A DNA stretch of 64,000 bases from DASVTU01 sp036387415 (GTDB taxonomy: Bacteria; Acidobacteriota; Blastocatellia; Pyrinomonadales; Pyrinomonadaceae). Every line of letters begins with the position of its first letter. Position 1 is the stretch's first letter. The notes below the pieces were generated by a model, which searched no databases, was not told the DNA's origin, and saw only the letters and a list, made by a program, of their open reading frames with translations. The position numbers were made by a program, and so were the translations under genes. Below, one piece after another: positions 33,505 through 40,857 of the stretch. The stretch lies in contig DASVTU010000019.1 in assembly GCA_036387415.1 (NCBI GenBank), positions 248,001-312,000 on the forward strand, read 5' to 3'.

Positions 33505-35325
33505 ATGAACGATTTACGGCGACTACTGGAATATCTCAAACCTCACTGGGGCAAGTTCGCGCTCGCCACCGTTGCGATGCTGGCCGTGGGTCTTTTGCAG
33601 AGCGCGATTGGTGCGCTCATCCCGCCGATTCTCAATCAGGCTCTCAGGGGCGCGGGCGACTCCGCCGAGCGTACTTCGACGCTCTACGGTTTGCAACACT
33701 TCATCCCCGATTCGCCCTTCGACGCGTGGCGCACCATCGCCCTGATGCTCGTCGTCTTCACCATCGGTAAAGGCATCGCCGAATATTTTTCGACCTATTT
33801 GATGGCGCGCGTCGGGCAGGAGGCGGTCTTACGTCTGCGTCTGGATTTGTACACGCACATCCATCGTCAATCCGCCGATTTCTTCGAGCGACACAGGACA
33901 AACTATCTCGTCTCGCGCCTGATTTCCTCCGCTGCTTCGATTGAAACCGCCGTCACGCACACGCTCCGCGACATGCTCCGCGAGGGCTTCACGCTCATCT
34001 TTTTTCTCTCCGCCTCCTTCTATTATTCTTGGCGTCTGACGCTCGGCTCGCTGACCATCGCGCCGCTCATCGGACTCCTGACCGCGCGTTTCGGTCGCAA
34101 CCTCCGCAACCTCGCGCGCGAATCATTCGAGGGCAACCAGCGACTCGTCGATACGGCGCAGGAGGCGCTCGCCAATCACAGCATCGTCAAGGCGTATCTC
34201 GGTGAAGAACGCGAGCGACACCGTTTTCGAGATGTCGCGCAGGAGATTGTCCGCGCCAACCTGCGTACCGCTAAAATCAACGGTTTCGCGCCGCCCACCA
34301 TCGAGATGATAGGCATCTTCGCCGTCGTCGTCCTGCTCTTTTTCGGTCAACGCGAAATCATCGCGGGGCGCATGGACACGGCGCACTTCATCACGTTTCT
34401 CTTCTTCCTCTTTTCCAGCTACGACCCGATGCGTAAGCTCTCGCGTCTTCATAACGGCATGGAACAGGCGCTCGCCGCCGCGCGCCACGTCTGGGAAGTG
34501 ATGGACGAACGCTCCGAGATACCGGAGAAGCCCGACGCACGCGAACTCCAACCGCTTCGAGAGGCGATTGAACTCCACAACGTTTCTTTCAGCTATGCCA
34601 ACGAAGAACGGCGCGTGCTCGGTGAAGTTTCACTACGCATCGCGGCGGGCGAGATGGTGGCGCTCGTCGGCGAATCGGGCGGCGGCAAATCGACTCTGAC
34701 AAAACTGATTCCGCGTTTTCACGACCCGCTCTCTGGCACCGTCACATGGGACGGCACGGATTTGCGCGATGCGCGTCTCGCCAGTCTGCGTCGAAACATC
34801 TCGCTCGTCACGCAGGAGACGGTGCTCTTTAACGACACTGTGCGTTATAACATTTCGTACAGTCGTCCCGATGCCACACAGCAAGAGATTGAACGTGCGG
34901 CGCGCGTCGCCTTCGCGCACGATTTCATCTCAGAACTGCCCAACGGTTACGACACAGTGGTCGGCGAACGCGGCATCTTTCTCTCCGGCGGCCAACGTCA
35001 GCGACTCGCCATTGCCCGCGCCATGCTTGCAGATGCCTCTGTGCTCGTCCTCGACGAAGCTACGTCCGCGCTCGACGCCGAATCGGAGAGATACGTTCAG
35101 CGAGCCATCGCCAATCTCACGACGGGTCGCACCACGCTCGTTATCGCGCACCGACTTTCCACCGTCCGCCGCGCGAATTTAATCGTCGTGATGGAACGCG
35201 GGTGCATCGTCGAAATGGGCAAACATGAAGAATTGCTGGCAAAAAACGGCAAATATCGTCGTCTCTATGAACTTCAATTCTCCGAGGAAGAGGAGGAACT
35301 CTCGGTAGTCAGCAGTGAGCAGTAA
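33505..35325 (+). CDS. ABC exporter, MsbA-like half-transporter
   Basis: A 606-residue exporter. The membrane domain covers residues 1-320, with about six hydrophobic segments and the family's ERHRTNYLVSRLISSAA coupling-helix region. The ATPase has Walker A ALVGESGGGKSTL, Q-loop LVTQETVLF, signature LSGGQRQRLAIARA, Walker B VLVLDEATSALD and H-loop IAHRLST. It probably forms a homodimer exporting lipid A-core, phospholipid or drugs. I start at ATG 33505, although a TTG lies two codons upstream. The last seven codons (SVVSSEQ) and the stop lie inside heptad element G, which appears to have supplied the protein's C-terminal tail. Confidence 0.94.
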   Translation: MNDLRRLLEYLKPHWGKFALATVAMLAVGLLQSAIGALIPPILNQALRGAGDSAERTSTLYGLQHFIPDSPFDAWRTIALMLVVFTIGKGIAEYFSTYLMARVGQEAVLRLRLDLYTHIHRQSADFFERHRTNYLVSRLISSAASIETAVTHTLRDMLREGFTLIFFLSASFYYSWRLTLGSLTIAPLIGLLTARFGRNLRNLARESFEGNQRLVDTAQEALANHSIVKAYLGEERERHRFRDVAQEIVRANLRTAKINGFAPPTIEMIGIFAVVVLLFFGQREIIAGRMDTAHFITFLFFLFSSYDPMRKLSRLHNGMEQALAAARHVWEVMDERSEIPEKPDARELQPLREAIELHNVSFSYANEERRVLGEVSLRIAAGEMVALVGESGGGKSTLTKLIPRFHDPLSGTVTWDGTDLRDARLASLRRNISLVTQETVLFNDTVRYNISYSRPDATQQEIERAARVAFAHDFISELPNGYDTVVGERGIFLSGGQRQRLAIARAMLADASVLVLDEATSALDAESERYVQRAIANLTTGRTTLVIAHRLSTVRRANLIVVMERGCIVEMGKHEELLAKNGKYRRLYELQFSEEEEELSVVSSEQ

Positions 35326-35388
35326 GCACTGAGCAGTCAAAACAAGACTGCTGTTACAGCTTACTGCTTACTGCCTACTGCTTACTCT
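35305..35388. repeat. Heptad inverted repeat G (GCAGTAA type) containing a stop codon
   Basis: Left arm from 35305: GTAGTCA, GCAGTGA, GCAGTAA, GCACTGA, GCAGTCA. Right arm from 35361: TTACTGC, TTACTGC, CTACTGC, TTACTCT. The TAA of the third unit is the stop codon of the ABC exporter, and the right arm ends 3 bp before the yicC ATG. An RNA hairpin here would lie exactly between two codirectional genes. Confidence 0.9.
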
Positions 35389-35391
35389 CTT

Positions 35392-36273
35392 ATGAAATCC
35401 ATGACCGGCTTTGGTCGCGGGTCAACGACGGGGACTGATTTCACCGTCTCGGTTGACCTCAAGACAGTTAACAATCGCTTCCTCGACGTTCACTTGCGGA
35501 CGGGCGCAGAACTATCGAGCGTCGAGGCGATGGTCAGGCGTCGTGTCGGTGAGAGGCTTTCGCGCGGGCGCGTCGATGCACAGATTACGATTGACCGGAC
35601 GAGCGAGGTCTTGTACGAGTTGAACCGCCCGTTGATTGCCGGTTTCATACAGGCCATGCGTTCGATGCAACAGGAATTTTCGCTGACGGGCGAACCGGAC
35701 ATTAACGTCCTTGCGCGTCTGCCGGGCGCTATGCAGCCGATGCGCGAAGGCATCAGCGAAGAGATGATTGCGGGCGTCGAACAGGCGTTGGGGGAGGCGC
35801 TCGACGAACTGGAGGCGATGCGCGAACGCGAAGGTGCGGCGCTCGCCGCCGAGATGAATGGACGACTCGACGAGATTGAACGAAACGTGCCGATTATCGA
35901 AGCGATGGCTGCCGATCAGGTGAGCGCGTATCGTTCGCGCGTGCAAAAGCGGATTAGCGAACTGCTGGCGCGCGACGGTCTGGAAGTGGTCGAACTTGAT
36001 CAGGGACGACTCGCGCAGGAGGTCGCTTATCTCGCAGACCGCAGCGACATCACAGAGGAGATAACGCGTCTCAAGAGTCATGTCGTGCAGTTTCGTGAGA
36101 GTTTGAACGGCGGCGGAGAGATTGGCAAACGTCTCGATTTTCTCTTGCAGGAATTTAACCGCGAGGCCAACACGGTGCTCTCCAAATCGACGGACGTGGC
36201 AATCAAGGAAGCATCGCTGGCAATCAAAGCGGCGGTCGAGAAATTGCGCGAACAGGTACAGAACGTCGAGTGA
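35392..36273 (+). CDS. yicC: YicC family endoribonuclease
   Basis: A 293-residue YicC protein. The conserved N terminus MKSMTGFGRGS, the following DLKTVNNRFLDVHLR, and the C-terminal DUF1732 region with YLADRSDITEEITRLKSHVVQF and GKRLDFLLQEFNREANTVLSKS are all intact. YicC proteins are RNases implicated in small-RNA turnover. It comes directly before gmk, a widespread arrangement, and overlaps it by 4 bp (GTGA). The ATG lies 3 bp after the right arm of heptad element G, so the usual Shine-Dalgarno position is occupied by repeat sequence and no good ribosome binding site is visible. Confidence 0.96.
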   Translation: MKSMTGFGRGSTTGTDFTVSVDLKTVNNRFLDVHLRTGAELSSVEAMVRRRVGERLSRGRVDAQITIDRTSEVLYELNRPLIAGFIQAMRSMQQEFSLTGEPDINVLARLPGAMQPMREGISEEMIAGVEQALGEALDELEAMREREGAALAAEMNGRLDEIERNVPIIEAMAADQVSAYRSRVQKRISELLARDGLEVVELDQGRLAQEVAYLADRSDITEEITRLKSHVVQFRESLNGGGEIGKRLDFLLQEFNREANTVLSKSTDVAIKEASLAIKAAVEKLREQVQNVE

Positions 36274-36962
36274 GACGACCGGACACACAAGCGGATATGA
36301 ATGAAGCGACTCTCCGCGGCGACGAGCACGGCAGGCCGAAGGGCATTCTTTTTATCATCTCGTCGCCGTCGGGCGGCGGTAAAGGCACGCTCATTCGTCG
36401 CGTGCTCGGCATCGTGCCGCAATTAAGTTATTCTGTTTCGTGGACGACGCGCGAACCGCGTCCGGGCGAGCAACACGGAGTCAACTACTATTTCGTGTCG
36501 CATGAAGAATTCGAGGCGATGCGTGCGCGCGGCGGGTTTCTTGAGTGGGCGATGGTTCATGGTAATCTCTACGGTACGGCCTTGAGCGTCGTCGAACGCG
36601 AGACGGCGGAGGGGCGCGACATCGTGTTGGAGATTGACGTGCAGGGCGCGTCGAGCGTGCGGCAGACGTTACAGGACTCGGTGAGCATTTTTATTCTGCC
36701 GCCATCTTACGAGGTTTTGCGGCAGCGTCTGCAAGGCCGACAGACAGAGGATAGCGACGAACTCGCTTTGCGTCTGCGGAATGCGCGCGGCGAGGTCGAG
36801 CGTTACAAGGATTTCGATTACGTCGTCTTGAACGACGAAGCCGACCGCGCGGCGGCGCAACTGGCGGCCATCGTCTACGCCGAGCGGGCGCGACGCGTGC
36901 GGCAGGAAGATTTATTGCGGCGCGTGCTCGCCACGTTTGTGCAAACGTCGCCGGGCGATTGA
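36270..36962 (+). CDS. gmk: Guanylate kinase
   Basis: Phosphorylates GMP to GDP with ATP in purine nucleotide metabolism. About 230 residues with P-loop SSPSGGGKGTLIRR, the GMP-binding SYSVSWTTREPRPGE and VNYYFVSHEEFE, and the GNLYGTALSVVERE and EIDVQGASSVR segments; all family hallmarks are present. The start could be GTG 36270, overlapping the yicC stop, or ATG 36297, which would trim nine residues that are not conserved. The gene order yicC-gmk-rpoZ is a common conserved cluster. Confidence 0.97.
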   Translation: MRRPDTQADMNEATLRGDEHGRPKGILFIISSPSGGGKGTLIRRVLGIVPQLSYSVSWTTREPRPGEQHGVNYYFVSHEEFEAMRARGGFLEWAMVHGNLYGTALSVVERETAEGRDIVLEIDVQGASSVRQTLQDSVSIFILPPSYEVLRQRLQGRQTEDSDELALRLRNARGEVERYKDFDYVVLNDEADRAAAQLAAIVYAERARRVRQEDLLRRVLATFVQTSPGD

Positions 36963-37050
36963 ATCGCAGCCCGTTTTGAGTCGATAATATTTGGAGAGCA
37001 TCAACATCAGAGGAGAAACACGGCGCGCAGGGGCCGATTAGGAACATATT

Positions 37051-37293
37051 ATGCCGAAAGCTGTCGAATCAATGACCGAACCGACCGTTGACGAGAATAA
37101 TGAACATCAACCCGAACTTGATTCCAAGTACCGCATGATTATTGTGGCCGCGCAAAGGAGCAAACAACTTCAACGCGGCGCACGCCCGCGCGTCGAGATG
37201 GACACGCAGCGGCATAAGCCGACGCGTGTCGCACTCGAAGAAGTGGCGCAGGGCAAAGTTCCTTTCACCATCCTGAGCAGAGAGAAGGAATAG
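37051..37293 (+). CDS. rpoZ: RNA polymerase omega subunit
   Basis: An 80-residue omega subunit that helps fold and assemble beta' in RNA polymerase. Residues about 25-47 (DSKYRMIIVAAQRSKQL then RGARPRV) match the conserved helix and ARP motif, and KPTRVALEEVAQGKVPFTIL is the C-terminal signature. The N-terminal 22 residues are acidic and variable. It follows gmk by 88 bp, the usual bacterial arrangement. Confidence 0.95.
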   Translation: MPKAVESMTEPTVDENNEHQPELDSKYRMIIVAAQRSKQLQRGARPRVEMDTQRHKPTRVALEEVAQGKVPFTILSREKE

Positions 37294-37371
37294 GCGCGAG
37301 TCGTGCGCGTCTGTTTGTGACAGAGATGCCGCACGCATGCCGTCCAGCGCGGCGTCAGGGCTCGCCGTCGC

Positions 37372-37869
37372 CTATGCTCCTTGAAGCGGCATTCGGGGCT
37401 CTTTTCCAATCTCCTCCACGGCTCGCCTCGTCGCTTGCTCGGCGAGCCAACGCGCGTATTCATCTTCCGCCTCGCGTGCCTCTCTCTCATGCCGGATAGC
37501 GCGATAAGCGTCGTTGCGCGCCGCCGCGTCTAATTTCCCACTCACGCGCAGCGTCTTGAAATACTCTCTCAAGTAAGCGACGAAGAAACCGATTAACCCT
37601 GCATGCTTGTATTGCATGACGTGGACGCATTCGTGCGCGAGCAACCAACCGGGCAACGTCACGCGCCCCAGCGCATCGCGCCCGACGAGTTTGGGCGAGA
37701 CGACGATGCGACTGCCGATGGTAATCGCGCCGATTTTGAGATGCGTCGTGATGAAACGTCCGAACTTGCCGCCGTATATTTTGATGCGCGGCAATTTCAA
37801 CTGCGCGTCGCTGAAATGCACGCGCAAAAATTCTTCTATGTGTCGGTGAGTTTCAGGGGACAGACGCAT
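37372..37869 (-). CDS. DUF4157-like putative zinc metallopeptidase
   Basis: A 165-residue protein. The short zinc-binding motif LLAHECVHVMQYKH (HExxH, about residues 77-90) follows a strand region ITIGSRIVVSPKLVG, the pattern of DUF4157 and related small gluzincin-like domains. The C-terminal third is helical and Glu/Arg/Ala-rich (AIRHEREAREAEDEYARWLAE), which may include a third zinc ligand. No signal peptide. Catalytic activity is not established for this family. The ATG overlaps the end of the T-run of a hairpin at 37877-37943, so expression may depend on readthrough or on its own promoter. Confidence 0.75.
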   Translation of the reverse strand: MRLSPETHRHIEEFLRVHFSDAQLKLPRIKIYGGKFGRFITTHLKIGAITIGSRIVVSPKLVGRDALGRVTLPGWLLAHECVHVMQYKHAGLIGFFVAYLREYFKTLRVSGKLDAAARNDAYRAIRHEREAREAEDEYARWLAEQATRRAVEEIGKEPRMPLQGA

Positions 37870-37876
37870 TAAAAAA

Positions 37877-37943
37877 CCTCGGCCTGTGAAGCATCGACAG
37901 ACGTGCGTGCGCGCACGATTCTATCATCCAACACTGGCCGAGG
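37877..37943 (-). terminator. Terminator-like nested hairpin after ETF-QO
   Basis: On the complement, CCTCGGCC (37943-37936) pairs with GGCCGAGG (37884-37877), followed directly by six T residues. A second 12-bp palindrome (CGTGCGCGCACG, 37906-37917) sits in the loop. The T-run leads straight into the ATG of the metallopeptidase-like gene at 37869, so this is either the ETF-QO terminator or an attenuator. Confidence 0.6.
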
Positions 37944-38019
37944 GTCTAGACTTTTGAGGTCTCTTACTTTCAAGGCCGACGATTTCTTCCCGCCTATGCC
38001 TGACAAACTTTGAAGCGGC

Positions 38020-39729
38020 CTACATGTTTTTGTAGCCGGGGCCTCCGCCGCCTTCGGGCGTCACCCAGTTGATAATCTGATATGGATCCATAATGTCGCA
38101 GGTCTTGCAGTGGACGCAGTTGGAGAAGTTGATTTGGAGTTTTCGTTTGCCGTTCGCGCCGTCTTCAACCATCTCGTAGACGGCTGCCGGACAGAAACGC
38201 TGGCATGGATTGCCGAACTCCTCCGCGCAACGTTCGGCGCAGATGTTCGTATCGAGCACATGTAAGTGCACGGGTTGGTCTTCGTCGTGCGCGACCGCCG
38301 CATGATAAACGTCTGTGACTTTATTGAAGGTCAGCTTGTTGTCGAATTTCAGATTGCCGTAGCGTTGCCGCAGGTCGTCGCCCTGATAGCCGTAGTCGGC
38401 GAGTTTCTTGATGGCGAGATGTCCGGGTTCACCCGCCGCGCGGTCGAAGAGTCCCCACGAACGACCGCCCGTGATGAATTGCAGACCCGCGTTGGCGAGT
38501 CCGAGCCACCGCCCGTGTTTGAAACCCGCGTGGAAATTTCTGACCTTGCGTATCTCCGGCATAATCCAACTCTCGCCGACGAGTTTTTCATAACGTCTCA
38601 ACTGCTTCGCGGAAAAATCTCCTGCCAGCAACGCTTCAAAAATCGTCTCGGCGGCGAGCATGCCGCTCTTGATGGCCGTGTGGATGCCCTTGAGACGCTG
38701 CGCGTTGAGGAAGCCCGCGCAGTCGCCGACGAGCAACACGCCGTCGGCGTAAAGCTGCGGCATGGCATAGTAGCCGCCTGCGGCGATGGTCTTCGCGCCG
38801 TAACGAATCATCTTGCCGCCTTCGAGCAACTGCGCGAGAAAGGGATGTTCCTTGAAGCGTTGGAATTCGGCATGCGGGTCGAGCAGTGGGTCGCGGTAGT
38901 CGAGTCCGGTCACGTAACCGATGTTGAGCACGCGATTCTGCATGCCGTAAATCCAACCGCCGCCGTAGGTCTGCGCGTCGGACGGATAGCCGAGCGTGTG
39001 TGTCACGCGCCCCGCCGGATAACGGTCGTCCGGCAACTCCCAAAGCTCCTTGATGCCGAGACTATAAACCTGCGGCTCGCGTCCCTCGTTGAGATTCAGG
39101 CGCTGCGACAGACTCTTGACGAGCGAACCGCGCGGCCCTTCGCCCAGCACCGTCACCTTCGCATGAAGGTCAACTCCCGGCTCGAAGTTGGCCTTCGGCT
39201 TCCCTTCTCGGTCTATCCCCTTGTCGCCCGTCCGCACGCCGACGACCGCATCGCGCTCGTCGTACAACATCTCCGCGCCCGGAAATTCGGGGAAGATATT
39301 GATGCCGACTTCTTCACATTTCTCGCCGAGCCACGCCGTCAGCTTATTGAGAGAGACGATGTAGTAACCGTGGTTCTTCAGAGGCGGCGGCGTCAGCGGC
39401 GACTTGATGGCGCGCTTCTGCGTCAGGTACAGAAAAAAATCTTCCTTAACGGGCGATTCGAGCGGTGCACCCTGTTCGATGAAATCCGGCATCAACTCCG
39501 CGAGCGCCTTTGGATCCATCACCGCGCCCGAAAGGATGTGGGCGCCCACGGTCGCACCCTTTTCAATCACCGCGATTTCGATTTCGCCGAGGGGCTTGCC
39601 TTCGCGTTTGCCGCTCGCCACGGCTTCGTCGTGCTCGCGCACCAGCCGCGCCAGATGATACGCGCCGCTCAGATTCGCCGGGCCTGCGCCGACAAACACC
39701 ACGTCAAATTCCAAACTCTCACGTTCCAT
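38020..39729 (-). CDS. Electron transfer flavoprotein-ubiquinone oxidoreductase
   Basis: A 569-residue membrane-associated flavoprotein that passes electrons from ETF (fatty-acid and amino-acid oxidation) to the quinone pool. N-terminal FAD site DVVFVGAGPANLSGAYHLARL. Quinone/FAD domain with GAHILSGAVMDPKAL and VLLVGDCAGFLNAQRLKGIH. C-terminal 4Fe-4S ferredoxin domain with cysteines in CAERCAEEFGNPCQRFCPA and CVHCKTCDI. I start at ATG 39729, which has GGAG 8 nt upstream; the 22 codons before it look non-coding. The ETF alpha/beta genes are not in the window. Its upstream region is shared with the divergent DUF3142 gene. Confidence 0.96.
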   Translation of the reverse strand: MERESLEFDVVFVGAGPANLSGAYHLARLVREHDEAVASGKREGKPLGEIEIAVIEKGATVGAHILSGAVMDPKALAELMPDFIEQGAPLESPVKEDFFLYLTQKRAIKSPLTPPPLKNHGYYIVSLNKLTAWLGEKCEEVGINIFPEFPGAEMLYDERDAVVGVRTGDKGIDREGKPKANFEPGVDLHAKVTVLGEGPRGSLVKSLSQRLNLNEGREPQVYSLGIKELWELPDDRYPAGRVTHTLGYPSDAQTYGGGWIYGMQNRVLNIGYVTGLDYRDPLLDPHAEFQRFKEHPFLAQLLEGGKMIRYGAKTIAAGGYYAMPQLYADGVLLVGDCAGFLNAQRLKGIHTAIKSGMLAAETIFEALLAGDFSAKQLRRYEKLVGESWIMPEIRKVRNFHAGFKHGRWLGLANAGLQFITGGRSWGLFDRAAGEPGHLAIKKLADYGYQGDDLRQRYGNLKFDNKLTFNKVTDVYHAAVAHDEDQPVHLHVLDTNICAERCAEEFGNPCQRFCPAAVYEMVEDGANGKRKLQINFSNCVHCKTCDIMDPYQIINWVTPEGGGGPGYKNM

Positions 39730-40014
39730 GATTTCAGCTCCGAAAATTTCAACTCGCCACGACGAAGACGCGACGAACACACGTTTTCCCAACAATAACG
39801 CACAATCTTTATCGACCGACGACGGAAAAATGAATCGCCATTCAGTTTATCCGCACTCCCCTGAAATAGCAAAGCACCATCGCTCTCAACCGACATGAAA
39901 AAACTTCTCACGGCTCACACGAAAAACTTATATCTTTCGTCGAGCCTCGCTCTCATCTTTCTTCACAAGTTTTGCTGTTGTAAACTGGATGGGAAGTTTC
40001 AAGTTGTGACCGAG

Positions 40015-40857
40015 ATGCCCCCATCCAATCACCAACCGAGACGCCTCCTGTTTGCAGCCCTCTGCGTCGCCGCGCTGCTCACGTGCGTCGCCACACTGCT
40101 CGTCGGCCTTGCGCCCGTCAGAGACCGCCTCACGTCTGCGAGTTCCGCAACATCCAGACGCATGTCCGGCTTCCCACGCGTCATCCTCTGGGCATGGGAG
40201 CGCCCCGAACGTCTCGACTTCATCAACCCTCAAGAAACGGGCGTCGCCTTTCTCGCGCGAACCATCTACCTGCGCGGCGATGCAGCCGTCACACGTCCAC
40301 GCTTACAGCCTCTACGCGTCCCGCATGGCACCACACTCATCGCCGTGGCACGCATCGAATCCGACAAGTCGCAACCACCGCAACTCTCCGCCGTGCAACG
40401 CGCACAGGCCGTCGCATCAATTGCCGAACTGATTAACCGAAACGGCGTCCGTGCTATTCAAATTGATTTCGATGCGGTCGCCTCCGAGCGCGCCTTTTAC
40501 CGCGAACTACTTTTCGACCTCCGGCGACTCATGCCCGACGCGATGCCGCTCTCCATCACCGCGCTCGCCTCCTGGTGCATCCACGACCGTTGGCTCGACG
40601 ACTTGCCCGTTGACGAAGCCGTGCCGATGCTCTTTCGCATGGGCGCGGACGAGAGACAAGTCGGTCACTATCTCGACGGCGGCGAGGATTTTCGTGCGCC
40701 CATATGTCGCGGCAGTTATGGTGTCTCGACGGACGAATCCGTGTCGCGCCGTCTTGCGCCCACGCGCCGTTTCTACCTCTTTCACACACGCTCTTGGTCT
40801 TCCACTTCCATGCATCAAACGATTGAAAGGTTCCTGCATGTCCAGCAAGACTCTTAA
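40015..40857 (+). CDS. DUF3142 domain-containing exported protein
   Basis: A 280-residue protein with an N-terminal signal or anchor (about residues 10-30, LLFAALCVAALLTCVATLL). The mature part resembles a TIM-barrel-like DUF3142: PRVILWAWERPERLDF, GVRAIQIDFDAVASERAFYR, PLSITALASWCIHDRWL and VDEAVPMLFRMGAD. The conserved acidic residues (QIDFD) suggest a glycosidase-type fold, but no activity is known to me. ATG 40015 is used; GTG 40006 is possible. Its stop lies 20 bp inside the next gene, so the two are translationally coupled and probably work together at the cell surface. Confidence 0.8.
   Translation: MPPSNHQPRRLLFAALCVAALLTCVATLLVGLAPVRDRLTSASSATSRRMSGFPRVILWAWERPERLDFINPQETGVAFLARTIYLRGDAAVTRPRLQPLRVPHGTTLIAVARIESDKSQPPQLSAVQRAQAVASIAELINRNGVRAIQIDFDAVASERAFYRELLFDLRRLMPDAMPLSITALASWCIHDRWLDDLPVDEAVPMLFRMGADERQVGHYLDGGEDFRAPICRGSYGVSTDESVSRRLAPTRRFYLFHTRSWSSTSMHQTIERFLHVQQDS

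Noticed and set aside
38266..39798. Long open frame (about 510 codons) antisense to ETF-QO
   Set aside because: It mirrors a clearly identified gene, has Arg/Val/Ala-rich composition typical of the antisense of GC-rich codons, and no recognisable motif or start context.
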